Positions 45,886 through 55,588 of a DNA stretch of 64,000 nt are shown piece by piece. Where the stretch lies: positions 2,656,001 to 2,720,000 of the forward strand of contig NZ_CP150290.1 of the NCBI RefSeq assembly GCF_038051995.1, read 5' to 3'. Numbering within the stretch: position 1 is the stretch's first letter; the number at the start of each line of letters is the position of its first letter. This DNA is from Paenibacillus sp. FSL H8-0537. GTDB lineage: Bacteria; Bacillota; Bacilli; Paenibacillales; Paenibacillaceae. The notes below the pieces were generated by a model, which made no database searches, had not been told where the DNA came from, and saw only the letters and a list, made by a program, of their open reading frames with translations. The position numbers and the translations under genes were made by a program.

Positions 45886-45921
45886 GATATTGTTAATATC
45901 TAAGTGATAGTATTACTATCA
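45886..45921. promoter_or_regulatory. Palindromic operator candidates upstream of the SDR gene
   Basis: GATATTGTTAATATC (45886-45900) and TGATAGTATTACTATCA (45905-45921, perfect 8-base arms) lie 40-70 bases before the SDR start. They are typical in size for TetR operators. Confidence 0.5.
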
Positions 45922-45957
45922 AAACTATTTTATTTATCATCCAGGAGGTAATTTTAC

Positions 45958-46986
45958 ATGTCTTATAATGAAAAATGGACAATTGGCGAGCTTCTCGCGA
46001 GCGAGCAAGCGGTTGCAATTTTGGCCAAGCATCTGCCAGAGTTTATTAATGAGCCGACCTTTAAGATGGCATCTATGCATACACTGGATCAGCTAGCTGC
46101 GATCCCGCAGGTGGATTTGCCAAAGGATAGATTAGATGCTTTGAAAGCCGATTTGGCTTCGGTGAATATGGCCGAGTCTCCTGCCAAGCCGGTGGCAGCC
46201 GCACCGAAGCCTGGTACCGCTCACGCATTGTCTCATGAGGGAAAAGTGATCATTGTTACTGGAGCGGCTGGTGGAATTGGCAGGGCAAGTGCGCTTAAGC
46301 TGGCTGCAAGCGGAGCTAAGGTAACTGTTGTTGATTTCAATGAAGAGGCTGGCCGGGAAACGCTTCAATTGCTCAAAGAACAGGGCGGAGAAGGGATCTT
46401 CGTACAGGCGGATATTTCCAAAAGCGCGGATGTGCAGCGTTACATGGACGCAACGCTTGATACGTATGGCAAAATCGACTGCCTGTTCAATAATGCGGGC
46501 ATCATCCAGAAGTTTTCGCTGCTGCAGGACATTGACGAGGACCATTTCGACCGTATCATCAATGTAAATCTCAAAGGTGTCTTTCTTGGTATGAAGTATG
46601 CACTGAAAGTAATGGACAAGCAGGGCTATGGCAATATTATTAATACAGCTTCAACAACTGGCGTACGGGCTGAACACAGCCTTGCAGCGTATACAGCGAG
46701 CAAGCATGGTGTAATTGGTTTGACAAAGGGAGCAGCCCTCGAATATGTGAAGAAGGGCATTAGAGTAAACGCGATTTGTCCGGGCGGAGTAGCGACTGGC
46801 ATTACGGCAAGCGTGCCGCAGCAGCTTCAGGAAAGCGGTTATGTGCCGGAGGAGTTCCCGAACATGCGGATGGGACGATATGCTGAGCCTCAAGAGCTGG
46901 CGGATGTAGTAGCTTTTCTGTCTTCAGACGCTTCAAGCTATATGACCGGCTCCATTGTTTTGGTTGATGGTGGTTTGACGCTGTAG
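45958..46986 (+). CDS. SDR-family oxidoreductase with an N-terminal helical module
   Basis: 342 residues. Residues 96-342 are a classical short-chain dehydrogenase/reductase: cofactor loop VTGAAGGIG (100-108), NNAG, catalytic YTASKHG (Tyr245, Lys249) and VDGG at the end. VDFNEE after strand 2 suggests preference for NAD. Residues 1-70 are not part of that fold: WTIGELLASEQAVAILAKHL...LDQLAAIP...LDALKADLASV. The same kind of segment occurs at the C-termini of GH78, esterase and GH3 proteins further right. An alanine/proline linker joins the parts. GGAGGTAA precedes the ATG. Substrate unknown. Confidence 0.9.
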   Translation: MSYNEKWTIGELLASEQAVAILAKHLPEFINEPTFKMASMHTLDQLAAIPQVDLPKDRLDALKADLASVNMAESPAKPVAAAPKPGTAHALSHEGKVIIVTGAAGGIGRASALKLAASGAKVTVVDFNEEAGRETLQLLKEQGGEGIFVQADISKSADVQRYMDATLDTYGKIDCLFNNAGIIQKFSLLQDIDEDHFDRIINVNLKGVFLGMKYALKVMDKQGYGNIINTASTTGVRAEHSLAAYTASKHGVIGLTKGAALEYVKKGIRVNAICPGGVATGITASVPQQLQESGYVPEEFPNMRMGRYAEPQELADVVAFLSSDASSYMTGSIVLVDGGLTL

Positions 46987-47007
46987 TGCTTTAACATAAA
47001 TGACGAG

Positions 47008-47043
47008 AAATCCCGATGCAGCCAGGCTGGATCGGGATTTTTG
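47008..47043 (+). terminator. Terminator of the SDR gene
   Basis: AATCCCGAT (47009-47017) and ATCGGGATT (47031-47039) form the stem base, with further pairing inside, followed by TTTT. Confidence 0.8.
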
Positions 47044-47197
47044 CATGATTATGGTTGCGAAAAGGGAGCGAGACTGGTTACAACGGATCAGAATAAGATA
47101 TCGTTATACGGCCTTAATATTGCGTTATATAGAGGACCTATTTATTTTTGTACAATAAAGTAGATAAGGATGATTAAAGGCAGAGAGGATTTGACTT

Positions 47198-50035
47198 ATG
47201 AAAATCGTAAATTTGAAAACGAACCGTATCGTCAACCCGTTAGGCTTCACTTTAGATAAACCGCGCTTTTCCTATGTAGTAACGGATACATCCGCGAAGA
47301 AGCAGACCAAGGCACAAATTCAGGTCGCCTTGGATGAAGCATTTACAGCCATTATCTTCGACAGCGGACAATCAGCCGATATTGACAGCCTTTCCTATGA
47401 ATGGAATGCAGAGCTATTACCGCGCACTCGCTACTTCTGGCGGGTTACGGTGTGGGCGGATAATGGAGATACGGCAACAAGCGAGCCCGCCTGGTTTGAG
47501 ACTGCGAAGATGGGTGACGCATGGACTGCCAGCTGGATCTCTCCCGAATTGGACAAGCACATTCACCCTGTTCTGTTCCACACCTTCAGCCTGCCAGGAG
47601 AAATCGTATCTGCACGCGCATACGTCTGCGGACTGGGCTTGTACGAAATGGAGCTGAACGGCGTCAAGGCAGGAGATGAATACCTGACGCCATTATACAA
47701 TGCTTATCATAAATGGCTGCAATATCAGACTTATGATGTGACTCCACTGCTGCAAGCCGGAGAGAACAAGATTGAAGTTAGCCTTGGAAACGGCTGGTAC
47801 AAGGGGCGCTTCGGTTTCGATGGCGGAGAAGAAAATATTTATGGGGACGAATTTGCGCTGCTAGCGGAAATTATAGTGACATTCAAGGACGGGTCCACGC
47901 AAGTGATTGGAACCGATCAAAGCTGGTCTGCGCGGAGAAGCAAGATGATTGAAAGCAATATTTATGATGGCGAGAAATATGATGCTACGTTTGTGGATAC
48001 TAGTGTATATCAGGTGAAAGCAGCGGATCTGGGCTTTGATCGGTTAATGGCTCGGCTCAGCTTGCCAGTGGTCGTGAAGGAACGGCTTGCGCCTGTGGAG
48101 GTTCTGACCACCCCTGCGGGCGAAACGGTTATTGATCTGGGCCAGAATATGGTTGGCTGGCTGCAGTTCCGCACGAATGCACCAGCCGGAACCGTCATTC
48201 GGCTGCAGTATGGCGAAGTGCTGCAAAACGGTAATTTCTATCGGGAAAATTTGCGCACGGCCAAGGCGGAATATGTGTATACAGCAAATGGGGATGAAGC
48301 GACTGTACGCCCTTATTTTACCTTTTACGGCTTCCGTTTTGTAAAGGTGGAGGGATGGCATGGCGAGCTTGATCCGAAGGACTTTACAGGCTGCGTCGTT
48401 TATTCGGATATGGAGCAGACTGGGCATTTTGAGACAAGTAACCCACAAGTCAACCGCTTGTTCCTGAATGCGTTATGGGGACAGAAGGGCAATTTCCTAG
48501 ACACGCCAACGGACTGTCCGCAGCGTGACGAGCGAATGGGCTGGACCGGAGATGCCCAGGTGTTCTCGGGCACGGCTTGCTTTAATATGGATTCATACGC
48601 ATTTTTCAGCAAATTCGGCTACGATTTGTACCAGGAGCAGAAGGATCAAGGCGGTATGGTGCCGATGGTTATACCGGCTGGCATCGTACCTGGAGGCGGC
48701 TCCAGCGCTTGGGGCGATGCCGCGACGATCATTCCTTGGAACGTCTATTTGCATTCCGGTGATAAAGCGATTCTCGAACAACAATTCGAGAGCATGCGCG
48801 GCTGGGTAGATTTTATCAGAAAAACGGAGGAGGAGTCAGGGGGTAAACGGCTGTGGACAACCGGCTTCCACTTCGGAGACTGGCTTGCGCTTGATGGTTC
48901 GAATCCAGACACGCCTATGGGCGGAACGGATACCCATCTGATCGCAAGCGCCTATTACTGCTACTCATCCGAATTGGTCGCAAAGGCTGCAAGGGTATTG
49001 CAAAAGGTGGAGCTTGCCAAGCAGTATGAGCAGCTGGCTGCGGAAATTCGTGCGGCGATTAAAGATGAATTTTTTACCGCGAATGGACGATTTGCAGTGG
49101 ACACCCAAACCGGGTATGCGGTTGCTTTGTTTATGAATTTAGTGCCAGATGAGTTCCGCTCCCGCATAGCCGCCGATTTGCGCATGCGTATGCGTGCTGA
49201 CAACCATCATCTGCGGACCGGCTTCGTTGGCACGCCATATTTGAATCGTGTTTTGTCTGCAGAAGGCAGTAATGACATTGCGTATACGCTGCTGCTCAAT
49301 AATGATTATCCAAGCTGGCTCTACGCCGTTGAGCTCGGTGCTACCACGATATGGGAGCGCTGGAACGCCATTCTTCCGGACGGTTCTCTCAGCAGCACCG
49401 GCATGAATTCACTTAATCATTACGCTTACGGAGCGGTAGTTGAGTGGATGTACCGACATGTCGCCGGACTAAATCCAGCGGAAGACAAGCCGGGCTTCCG
49501 ACATGCCATCCTTGCTCCACAGCCTAATCTGCGTCTTCAGTGGGCTAAAGCCGTCGTCCATACGGCAGCAGGTTTGTATCGAAGCGAGTGGTCGATTGAT
49601 GAAGCGGGCAAGCTTGTCTTTAGCTTCACGATTCCTTTCCATGCAACTGCCACGGTTCTACTGCCTGATGCCATCGTTTCAAATGTGATCATTAATGGCG
49701 TAAATCTGGATGAAAGCGAAATAGAAGGGGAGCAAGCAGGGGAGGCGGTCAGCCTACTGCTTGACAGCGGGATTTATGAATTGTCGTATGTTCCTAGTAA
49801 GCCTTATAAGAAAACATTCAGCACTCGAACCACTATTGATGAACTGCTGGGTGTAAAGGAAGCTAAAGCGATTCTTGTCGAGTTCATTCCTATTGCCGCT
49901 GCTATGACGCCTGGAATGGCGGGACCGATGGGAGCCGCTTCGATTAGAGATTTGGCATCCTATCCGGGTTATGAGGCAACCGAAGAGCAATTAAACAAAC
50001 TGGATAAAGCGCTCAAAGCGATACCCATTAGCTAA
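47198..50035 (+). CDS. Alpha-L-rhamnosidase, GH78, with C-terminal helical module
   Basis: 945 residues, no signal peptide, so cytoplasmic. N-terminal beta domains with RYFWRVTVWADNGD and LEVSLGNGWYKGRFG-like blocks precede the (alpha/alpha)6 catalytic barrel, with the GH78 signature DCPQRDERMGWTGDAQ starting at Asp439; Glu445 is a likely general acid. Residues 878-945 form an extra helical module (TTIDELLGVKEAKAILVEFI...LNKLDKALKAI) shared with three other proteins here. It releases terminal L-rhamnose from oligosaccharides or glycosides imported by the downstream transporter. GAGAGGA lies upstream. Confidence 0.93.
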   Translation: MKIVNLKTNRIVNPLGFTLDKPRFSYVVTDTSAKKQTKAQIQVALDEAFTAIIFDSGQSADIDSLSYEWNAELLPRTRYFWRVTVWADNGDTATSEPAWFETAKMGDAWTASWISPELDKHIHPVLFHTFSLPGEIVSARAYVCGLGLYEMELNGVKAGDEYLTPLYNAYHKWLQYQTYDVTPLLQAGENKIEVSLGNGWYKGRFGFDGGEENIYGDEFALLAEIIVTFKDGSTQVIGTDQSWSARRSKMIESNIYDGEKYDATFVDTSVYQVKAADLGFDRLMARLSLPVVVKERLAPVEVLTTPAGETVIDLGQNMVGWLQFRTNAPAGTVIRLQYGEVLQNGNFYRENLRTAKAEYVYTANGDEATVRPYFTFYGFRFVKVEGWHGELDPKDFTGCVVYSDMEQTGHFETSNPQVNRLFLNALWGQKGNFLDTPTDCPQRDERMGWTGDAQVFSGTACFNMDSYAFFSKFGYDLYQEQKDQGGMVPMVIPAGIVPGGGSSAWGDAATIIPWNVYLHSGDKAILEQQFESMRGWVDFIRKTEEESGGKRLWTTGFHFGDWLALDGSNPDTPMGGTDTHLIASAYYCYSSELVAKAARVLQKVELAKQYEQLAAEIRAAIKDEFFTANGRFAVDTQTGYAVALFMNLVPDEFRSRIAADLRMRMRADNHHLRTGFVGTPYLNRVLSAEGSNDIAYTLLLNNDYPSWLYAVELGATTIWERWNAILPDGSLSSTGMNSLNHYAYGAVVEWMYRHVAGLNPAEDKPGFRHAILAPQPNLRLQWAKAVVHTAAGLYRSEWSIDEAGKLVFSFTIPFHATATVLLPDAIVSNVIINGVNLDESEIEGEQAGEAVSLLLDSGIYELSYVPSKPYKKTFSTRTTIDELLGVKEAKAILVEFIPIAAAMTPGMAGPMGAASIRDLASYPGYEATEEQLNKLDKALKAIPIS

Positions 50036-50057
50036 TGAAGCGCTGATTATACAAATG

Positions 50058-50100
50058 AAAGAGCCTGCTATCCTACATTTATGCGGATAGCAGGCTCTGC
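50058..50100. terminator. Bidirectional terminator between GH78 and yesN-like genes
   Basis: AGAGCCTGCTATCC (50060-50073) and GGATAGCAGGCTCT (50085-50098) are perfectly complementary. It serves both convergent transcripts. Confidence 0.85.
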
Positions 50101-50101
50101 T

Positions 50102-51700
50102 TTATGTTTTATTGCGGTATTCTTGCGGAGTGGCGCCATAATGTTTCTTAAATATTTTGATAAAATGGGGTGCGGCTAGAAAGCCGATTTGGCTGCTGAC
50201 ATCGGCAATTTTCAAATCGGAATTTTTGAGCAGGTAGGCAGCGCGTTCCATTCGCACAGCATAAAGGTAATCGCCGATGGTCTCGCTGGTTACGGTTTTA
50301 TACACTTTCGAGAGGTATACCGGATGCAGGCCGATAAAATCCGCCACGGATTGCAGGGAGATGCCTTCAGCCAAGTGCTCCTCGATAAAGCTGCGAACCC
50401 TCGAGGCAATCAACTGGTGCGAATCCTCTAACTGTATAGCTGATTGGTCCCTCAGTCCGATGATGGTTTTCTCCGCCCATTCCCATACCCGCTGTCGCGA
50501 TAATTGGCTTTTCTTGCGGAGCAGCAAGTTAAACTCCTCTCCGAGCTGCTCCTCCAATGGTCCGTTCTGTTCCGAGAACGTCGTCGCTAGTGCGGAGGAC
50601 ACCAGCAGCACGATAGCGAGCAGTTGGTCGTGCGAGGGCTCAAGCTCTGTATTCATGCCAAGTGCCCGGTTCAGTATGCCAAGTGCTTTATCCCACTTTC
50701 CTGATTCCAGCATACTAGGCAGCAAAGGCAAATCGTATAAGGGGAGGAGCCTATTCTCCTCATGTTCCACGACCGTTTCATCCGTCTTCAGGAAGTAGCT
50801 TTTGTGACCGCCGACGTTGCGCTGGATGGAGATTACGCTTTTATGATAAGTGTCCTGTATATGGTCGGGAAAAGATCTAGCTCCGCTAATACAGATTGTC
50901 AGCGAGCCCTTCAGAAATCGCTGCACATGTTTTTGCAGCTTGACTGCCGAAGAATCAACTAAGGTTAAAGTCTCCTGCTCCTTGCTTTTGATCAAAAAGA
51001 CTAAATAGCCGGCATCCGTTGTGCAATGCCACAGCTCAAAGAGATCCTGAAATACTTCCTGCGCGATATTAGTCACAGCATATTCAAGCAGAGAAAGGGA
51101 ATCCAGGTCATATTCCGCGAACTGCTCATCCAGCCTGACCAGCATCATGATAAACGGATCGCCCGTCTGGAAGGAGATGTCAAGCAACGACAGCCGCTCT
51201 TGCAGCATTTCCTGGCTGATCGCCTTTTGCTGAATGAGATCGTTTAGCAATCGGTCTTTTAGCAGCGGAAGATTGGCATGCAAGGTGCGCTTCAGTCGCT
51301 GATGCGAGCTGAATTCGGTCCATTCCTGTTCGATGGCGGCAATGATCACTTGCACGGATTTAATTAATTCCCCAATGTCTACCGGTTTGAGTAAATAGCT
51401 TTCTGCACCGTAGCTGATCGCCTTCTGGGCATATTCAAATTCATCATGCCCGGATAATATAATGGAGCGGATTTTCTTGGACAGGCGGCGAAGCTGGTGA
51501 ATGAGCTCCAGCCCATCCATTTCCGGCATTCGGATATCGGTAATCATAATGTCGATCGTATGCTTGGCAGCAATGTGCAGCGCTTCCTCTGCCGAATAGG
51601 CAGGATAAACGGTGTCAATGCCATAATCGCTCCACGGAATGGTAAAGGCGAGACTATCCACAACAGAGCGCTCATCATCGACAATTAATAGCTGGTACAT
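50102..51700 (-). CDS. YesN/AraC-type two-component response regulator
   Basis: 532 residues. Receiver domain (1-120): VDDE (8-10), phosphoacceptor Asp55 in MITDIRMPEMDG, and KPVD. A long central region of unclear fold is followed by an AraC-type double HTH at the C-terminus (about 430-530; LAEGISLQSVADFIGLHPVYLSKVYK and IADVSSQIGFLAAPHFIKIFKK). It lies 23 bases after the sensor kinase gene. By analogy with Bacillus YesN it would activate the adjacent sugar uptake and glycosidase genes. Confidence 0.93.
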   Translation of the reverse strand: MYQLLIVDDERSVVDSLAFTIPWSDYGIDTVYPAYSAEEALHIAAKHTIDIMITDIRMPEMDGLELIHQLRRLSKKIRSIILSGHDEFEYAQKAISYGAESYLLKPVDIGELIKSVQVIIAAIEQEWTEFSSHQRLKRTLHANLPLLKDRLLNDLIQQKAISQEMLQERLSLLDISFQTGDPFIMMLVRLDEQFAEYDLDSLSLLEYAVTNIAQEVFQDLFELWHCTTDAGYLVFLIKSKEQETLTLVDSSAVKLQKHVQRFLKGSLTICISGARSFPDHIQDTYHKSVISIQRNVGGHKSYFLKTDETVVEHEENRLLPLYDLPLLPSMLESGKWDKALGILNRALGMNTELEPSHDQLLAIVLLVSSALATTFSEQNGPLEEQLGEEFNLLLRKKSQLSRQRVWEWAEKTIIGLRDQSAIQLEDSHQLIASRVRSFIEEHLAEGISLQSVADFIGLHPVYLSKVYKTVTSETIGDYLYAVRMERAAYLLKNSDLKIADVSSQIGFLAAPHFIKIFKKHYGATPQEYRNKT

Positions 51701-51723
51701 GGGGCTTGTTCCTCCTTATCTAA

Positions 51724-53409
51724 CTAACTATGCGGCTTAGGCCAGAACAACGTGACCGTTAGTCCACCGTGGGCGTTACTGGTAAATTCGATGCCGGAAG
51801 GCGAATCGAAGTGAATGATCATTCGCTGCTGAATATTCCATAGCGCACAGCCCATGGAATCGTCAAGCGGAAGCTTGATGCGGGACGAGAGGGCGACGAT
51901 TTCTTCGCTGCTCAGGCCCTTCCCGTCATCCTCTACGCTGATACGGTACTGAGCTTCAGTCTCGCAGCCTGTTACGCGAACAAGGCTCGCGCTCCGCTTG
52001 CCTTCAATACCGTGCACAACGCTGTTCTCCACAAGCGGCTGGATTAGAAGCTTGGGAATCTGGAGCTCTCTCATTGATTCAGGGATGGAGATCGTGTATT
52101 GGAGTCGTTCCATTCGCAGGCTTTGAATGTTCATATAGTTCTCGACAACGGCGAGTTCCTTCTCCAAGGTTGTGATTGGTTCATTCAGCCGTGTAGTATA
52201 ACGAAAATATTCAGCGAGATTTTGCGTCATCGCGGTGACTGCCTCGTCATTGCCTAGCCGTGTCATATTGTTAATAAAAAATAGGCAGTTATACAAAAAA
52301 TGAGGATTAATTTGCGCTTGAAGCTGTTTGACCATCGCCTCGCGCGTTACGATTTTTTCTTTGTATACCTTCTCAATGAGCTCTTCAATCTGGCTGGCCA
52401 TGTCATTGAAGCTTTCGTACAAAATATCAAATTCGTTGCGGCTGGAGCGCCTAATCCTGTATGTGAAATCTCCATGCTTAAGCAGTCGCACACCCTTGAG
52501 CAGGGTAACAATTGGCAATTGCACCTTGCGATAAAGAAACAAAAGCGTCAGGATGCTCGTTAACAGCAGGATCATGCAGGCAATGTAGAACGTATTTTGG
52601 GTTTTAATAATGGGCTCCAATGCCTCATTGAGCGGCACATAGTCGATCATATACCAGCCAAGCGTCTCGGAACGAAAATAATTGACCATATAGGAGATGT
52701 CGTTAATAGACAAGATTTCAGTGCCTTCCGTCTGGTTTATAAGGGGGGAGAGAAGCTGCAGAATTTGCTGCACCTTCTCTCCATCCGATTGGTCATTAAG
52801 AAGAACGGTACTGCCTTCCTTGAAGAAAAAGGGATCATTGCTGTCAATAATTCCTCGATTCAACATATCCGTTATATTGAGCTTCGGGAATGCTACCTGG
52901 ATGGTATATCCAGCATGATAGCGGTACAAGGTAAAGGTTTGACGCGGCGAATCCAGCACCCAATTATTGCTGTTCTCACTAGTGATAGGAGCCTCCAGGG
53001 CATAGGGTGTCCCAATCCAGGTGTTCAAGATAGTGGAATAGATGGATACACGGTTATTCCAGCCCTCCGAGAAGCTTTGAAGATTCATTTTTTCCGTCAA
53101 ATCCCGGATCAGCATGATCTGATCGAAGCTGTCCATCAAATCGACGGAAGGCAGGAGCGCGACCTTGGAGTCTGTCTCCAGCGCAGCGGCCAGCATATTC
53201 AGCTGCTCGACATTATGGTTCAGACTGTTCACAGCAAATTTGATGCGATTGAGGTTATTGGCCTGTATGTCCTTACGAACCGTATTCAAGCTGGATTGAA
53301 TGGTGTAGCTGTACATGATCATGACGATAATGGTTGTAGAAAGAATCAACATCATTATTTTAATGAAGGTTGGATATTGTCTGAACATCGTCGGATATGG
53401 TCTGAACAT
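51724..53409 (-). CDS. YesM-type sensor histidine kinase
   Basis: 561 residues. Two membrane helices (about 16-36 and 278-300) bracket an extracytoplasmic sensor domain. HAMP (about 300-350), the His kinase motif QINPHFLYNCLFFINN, and an ATPase with ENSVVHGIEG and VEDDGKGLS follow. The start at 53409 has AAAAAGGA upstream. The first 42 bases are a tandem duplication coding MFRPYPT-MFRQYPT, so the true start could be the second ATG (53388). It likely detects rhamnose oligosaccharides or the loaded binding protein. Confidence 0.92.
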   Translation of the reverse strand: MFRPYPTMFRQYPTFIKIMMLILSTTIIVMIMYSYTIQSSLNTVRKDIQANNLNRIKFAVNSLNHNVEQLNMLAAALETDSKVALLPSVDLMDSFDQIMLIRDLTEKMNLQSFSEGWNNRVSIYSTILNTWIGTPYALEAPITSENSNNWVLDSPRQTFTLYRYHAGYTIQVAFPKLNITDMLNRGIIDSNDPFFFKEGSTVLLNDQSDGEKVQQILQLLSPLINQTEGTEILSINDISYMVNYFRSETLGWYMIDYVPLNEALEPIIKTQNTFYIACMILLLTSILTLLFLYRKVQLPIVTLLKGVRLLKHGDFTYRIRRSSRNEFDILYESFNDMASQIEELIEKVYKEKIVTREAMVKQLQAQINPHFLYNCLFFINNMTRLGNDEAVTAMTQNLAEYFRYTTRLNEPITTLEKELAVVENYMNIQSLRMERLQYTISIPESMRELQIPKLLIQPLVENSVVHGIEGKRSASLVRVTGCETEAQYRISVEDDGKGLSSEEIVALSSRIKLPLDDSMGCALWNIQQRMIIHFDSPSGIEFTSNAHGGLTVTLFWPKPHS

Positions 53410-53561
53410 AGCATCGATTCCTTTTTTGTATGTATAGAGCTTATCCTTATTGTAGGCATAAGCGGGGCTGTTTACAACGCTCGACCGTTACTCAGAACCG
53501 GAATGTTAAGAATGAATAACGGATGTTTGTAAAACGATATTCCCCAACACCGTTCAAGTTA

Positions 53562-53575
53562 AGAAAACGTTATCA
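53562..53575. promoter_or_regulatory. CcpA cre-like site upstream of the transporter operon
   Basis: AGAAAACGTTATCA matches the cre pattern TGWNANCGNTNWCA at 13 of 14 positions. It lies between the divergent kinase and permease genes, a sensible position for carbon catabolite control. Confidence 0.4.
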
Positions 53576-53661
53576 TTCCTTTGTATTGCATTATATCCCG
53601 GACCATGATTCAGCACTTAAACTAAAGCCATCGGTAAAATTCATTTCGTAGGAGGCTTTTT

Positions 53662-54588
53662 ATGGAAGTGGCAGCTAAGAATCACAGGGAGAAAATAGTG
53701 CGCAGAAAGGACAGCTGGCAGCTTTATCTGATGCTTATTCCGGCTGTACTGGTTGTCCTGATCTTTGTTTATATGCCCATGGGCGGGCTGGTTATGGCTT
53801 TTCAAGACTATAAGCCGTATCAAGGCATTCTGAAATCTGAATGGGTTGGCCTTGAGCAATTCAAATTTTTATTTGAATACCCGGACAGTGTACAGGTCAT
53901 CTGGAATACGCTGAGAATTGCTATGCTAAAGCTGTTTTTTGGTTTTATATCTACTCTTGGTTTTGCACTTCTGATTAATGAGGTCCGTCGCAAAGCGTTA
54001 AGAAATACCGTTCAAACGTTCGTATTCCTCCCGCACTTTCTTTCATGGGTCGTGCTCGGTGGTATTTTCGTTGAGCTGCTTAACCCGGACAACGGCTTAG
54101 TCAATCTGGCGCTGCAGGCGATGGGCATGAAGCCAATCTTTTTTCTGGGTGATAATAACTGGTTCCTCTTTACAGTAGTTTCAAGTGAGGTATGGAAGGA
54201 ATTCGGATATGGTTCGATCATTTTTCTGGCCGCTATTGCCGGCATAAATCCAGCGCTTTACGAAGCCGCGCAGCTCGACGGGGCTGGCAAATGGAAGCAG
54301 GTGCTTCATATTACGCTGCCTTCGCTGATACCGACGATGGTAGTCGTCCTTACATTATCGCTGAGCCAAGTTCTGAATGCGGGCTTTGACCAAATTTTCA
54401 ATTTGTATAATCCTCTCGTCTATGAGAAAGGCGATATTATTGATACATTTGTTTACCGCGTTGGCTTAATTGACGGCAATTACAGCTTCTCCACAGCCGT
54501 AGGTTTATTCAAATCCATCGTTAGCCTGATTCTCATTATGGGAGCATACAGATTAGCCTACAAGGTCGCTGACTACAAAATTTTCTAA
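53662..54588 (+). CDS. Carbohydrate ABC permease, LplB/YteP-like
   Basis: 308 residues, six predicted helices. YLMLIPAVLVVLIFVYMPMGG at the N-terminus, DYKPYQGI, and the EAA loop YEAAQLDGAGKWKQVLHITLP that contacts the ATPase. This is the LplB/YteP subgroup for oligosaccharides. GTAGGAGGC precedes the ATG. The second permease follows after 11 bases. No ATPase gene is present in the locus; these systems commonly use a shared MsmX-type ATPase encoded elsewhere. Confidence 0.93.
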   Translation: MEVAAKNHREKIVRRKDSWQLYLMLIPAVLVVLIFVYMPMGGLVMAFQDYKPYQGILKSEWVGLEQFKFLFEYPDSVQVIWNTLRIAMLKLFFGFISTLGFALLINEVRRKALRNTVQTFVFLPHFLSWVVLGGIFVELLNPDNGLVNLALQAMGMKPIFFLGDNNWFLFTVVSSEVWKEFGYGSIIFLAAIAGINPALYEAAQLDGAGKWKQVLHITLPSLIPTMVVVLTLSLSQVLNAGFDQIFNLYNPLVYEKGDIIDTFVYRVGLIDGNYSFSTAVGLFKSIVSLILIMGAYRLAYKVADYKIF

Positions 54589-54599
54589 GGGGGATTTCC

Positions 54600-55475
54600 G
54601 TGCAAGTGATTTCAACGCCTCAACGCTGGTTTCAGACCTTCAATAATGTCATTATGATTTTGCTGGCGCTTATCTGTATTGTACCTTTGCTTCATGTCAT
54701 TGCGATATCGTTAAGCTCTAGCGCAGCGGTCATGGCCAATAAGGTAACATTTTTTCCGATCGAGCTAAACTTCTATTCCTATACCAAAGCGCTTGAAAAC
54801 CCTGTATTTTTGCCTGCCATATGGCTTTCTGTGCAGCGAACCGCGCTGAGTCTGGGTCTTGGGCTAATTGTTAACTGCATGGCAGCGTATGTATTGTCCA
54901 AGGGTGGTGGAAGGGATGGTATCGCTGGCTACAAGGGTTTTGTCGGCCTCTTCATCGTCGCTATGCTTTTCAACGGGGGTTTGATCCCGACGTATTTACT
55001 CGTAACCAAAATAGGATTGTATAATTCGATTTGGGCGCTTGTGCTTCCTGGATTGGTTAACGTTTTCCATTTAATACTGATTATGAATTTTTTCAAGGCA
55101 CTGCCCAAGGAAATTGAAGAGTCGGCTTTTATGGACGGTGCCAACCATTGGCAGGTGTTCTCCAGAATGTTTCTGCCGCTGTCGCTGCCTGTTTTGGCTA
55201 CCGTCGGTCTGTTCATGGTTGTAAACGATTGGAATGAATGGTTTATGGGATCAATCTACATGAGAGGAGACAACGTGCCGCTCAGTACGCTGTTGAAATC
55301 GCTCATTGCTGTTCCGATAGTCGATGCCAGCAATGTCAATGAAATCGCCAAGCTCAATAACCGCTCCATTCGAGCTGCACAGGTGCTGATCGGGGCGCTG
55401 CCGATTCTGCTTATTTATCCTGTACTGCAAAAATTTTTCACTGCGGGCATTGTTATAGGAGCAGTTAAAGAGTAG
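54600..55475 (+). CDS. Carbohydrate ABC permease, LplC/YtcP-like
   Basis: 291 residues, six helices. GTG start with AAGGGGGAT upstream. Typical blocks are ICIVPLLHVIAISLSSSAAVMANKV, FFPIELNFYSY, NGGLIPTYLLVTKIGLYNSIWALVLPG, the EAA-type loop EESAFMDGANHWQVFSRMFLPLSLP and NDWNEWF. It is the partner of the preceding permease and forms the heterodimeric channel. Confidence 0.93.
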   Translation: MQVISTPQRWFQTFNNVIMILLALICIVPLLHVIAISLSSSAAVMANKVTFFPIELNFYSYTKALENPVFLPAIWLSVQRTALSLGLGLIVNCMAAYVLSKGGGRDGIAGYKGFVGLFIVAMLFNGGLIPTYLLVTKIGLYNSIWALVLPGLVNVFHLILIMNFFKALPKEIEESAFMDGANHWQVFSRMFLPLSLPVLATVGLFMVVNDWNEWFMGSIYMRGDNVPLSTLLKSLIAVPIVDASNVNEIAKLNNRSIRAAQVLIGALPILLIYPVLQKFFTAGIVIGAVKE

Positions 55476-55531
55476 CGGAGGAAAGTTAAGATACCGCTAT
55501 GGCATCTTTCATTATCGTTATATTCACGCTC

Positions 55532-55545
55532 TGAAAGCGCTATTA
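55532..55545. promoter_or_regulatory. Second cre-like site, before the binding protein gene
   Basis: TGAAAGCGCTATTA matches the cre pattern TGWNANCGNTNWCA at 13 of 14 positions, 44 bases upstream of the start codon of the binding protein gene. Confidence 0.35.
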
Positions 55546-55588
55546 AAATAAAGAGGCAAGCAGTCATTTCATAATTGGGGGTAAACAA

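Noticed and set aside
52597..53532. 311-codon plus-strand frame opposite the YesM-like kinase
   Set aside because: Antisense shadow; the minus-strand kinase has complete family motifs.
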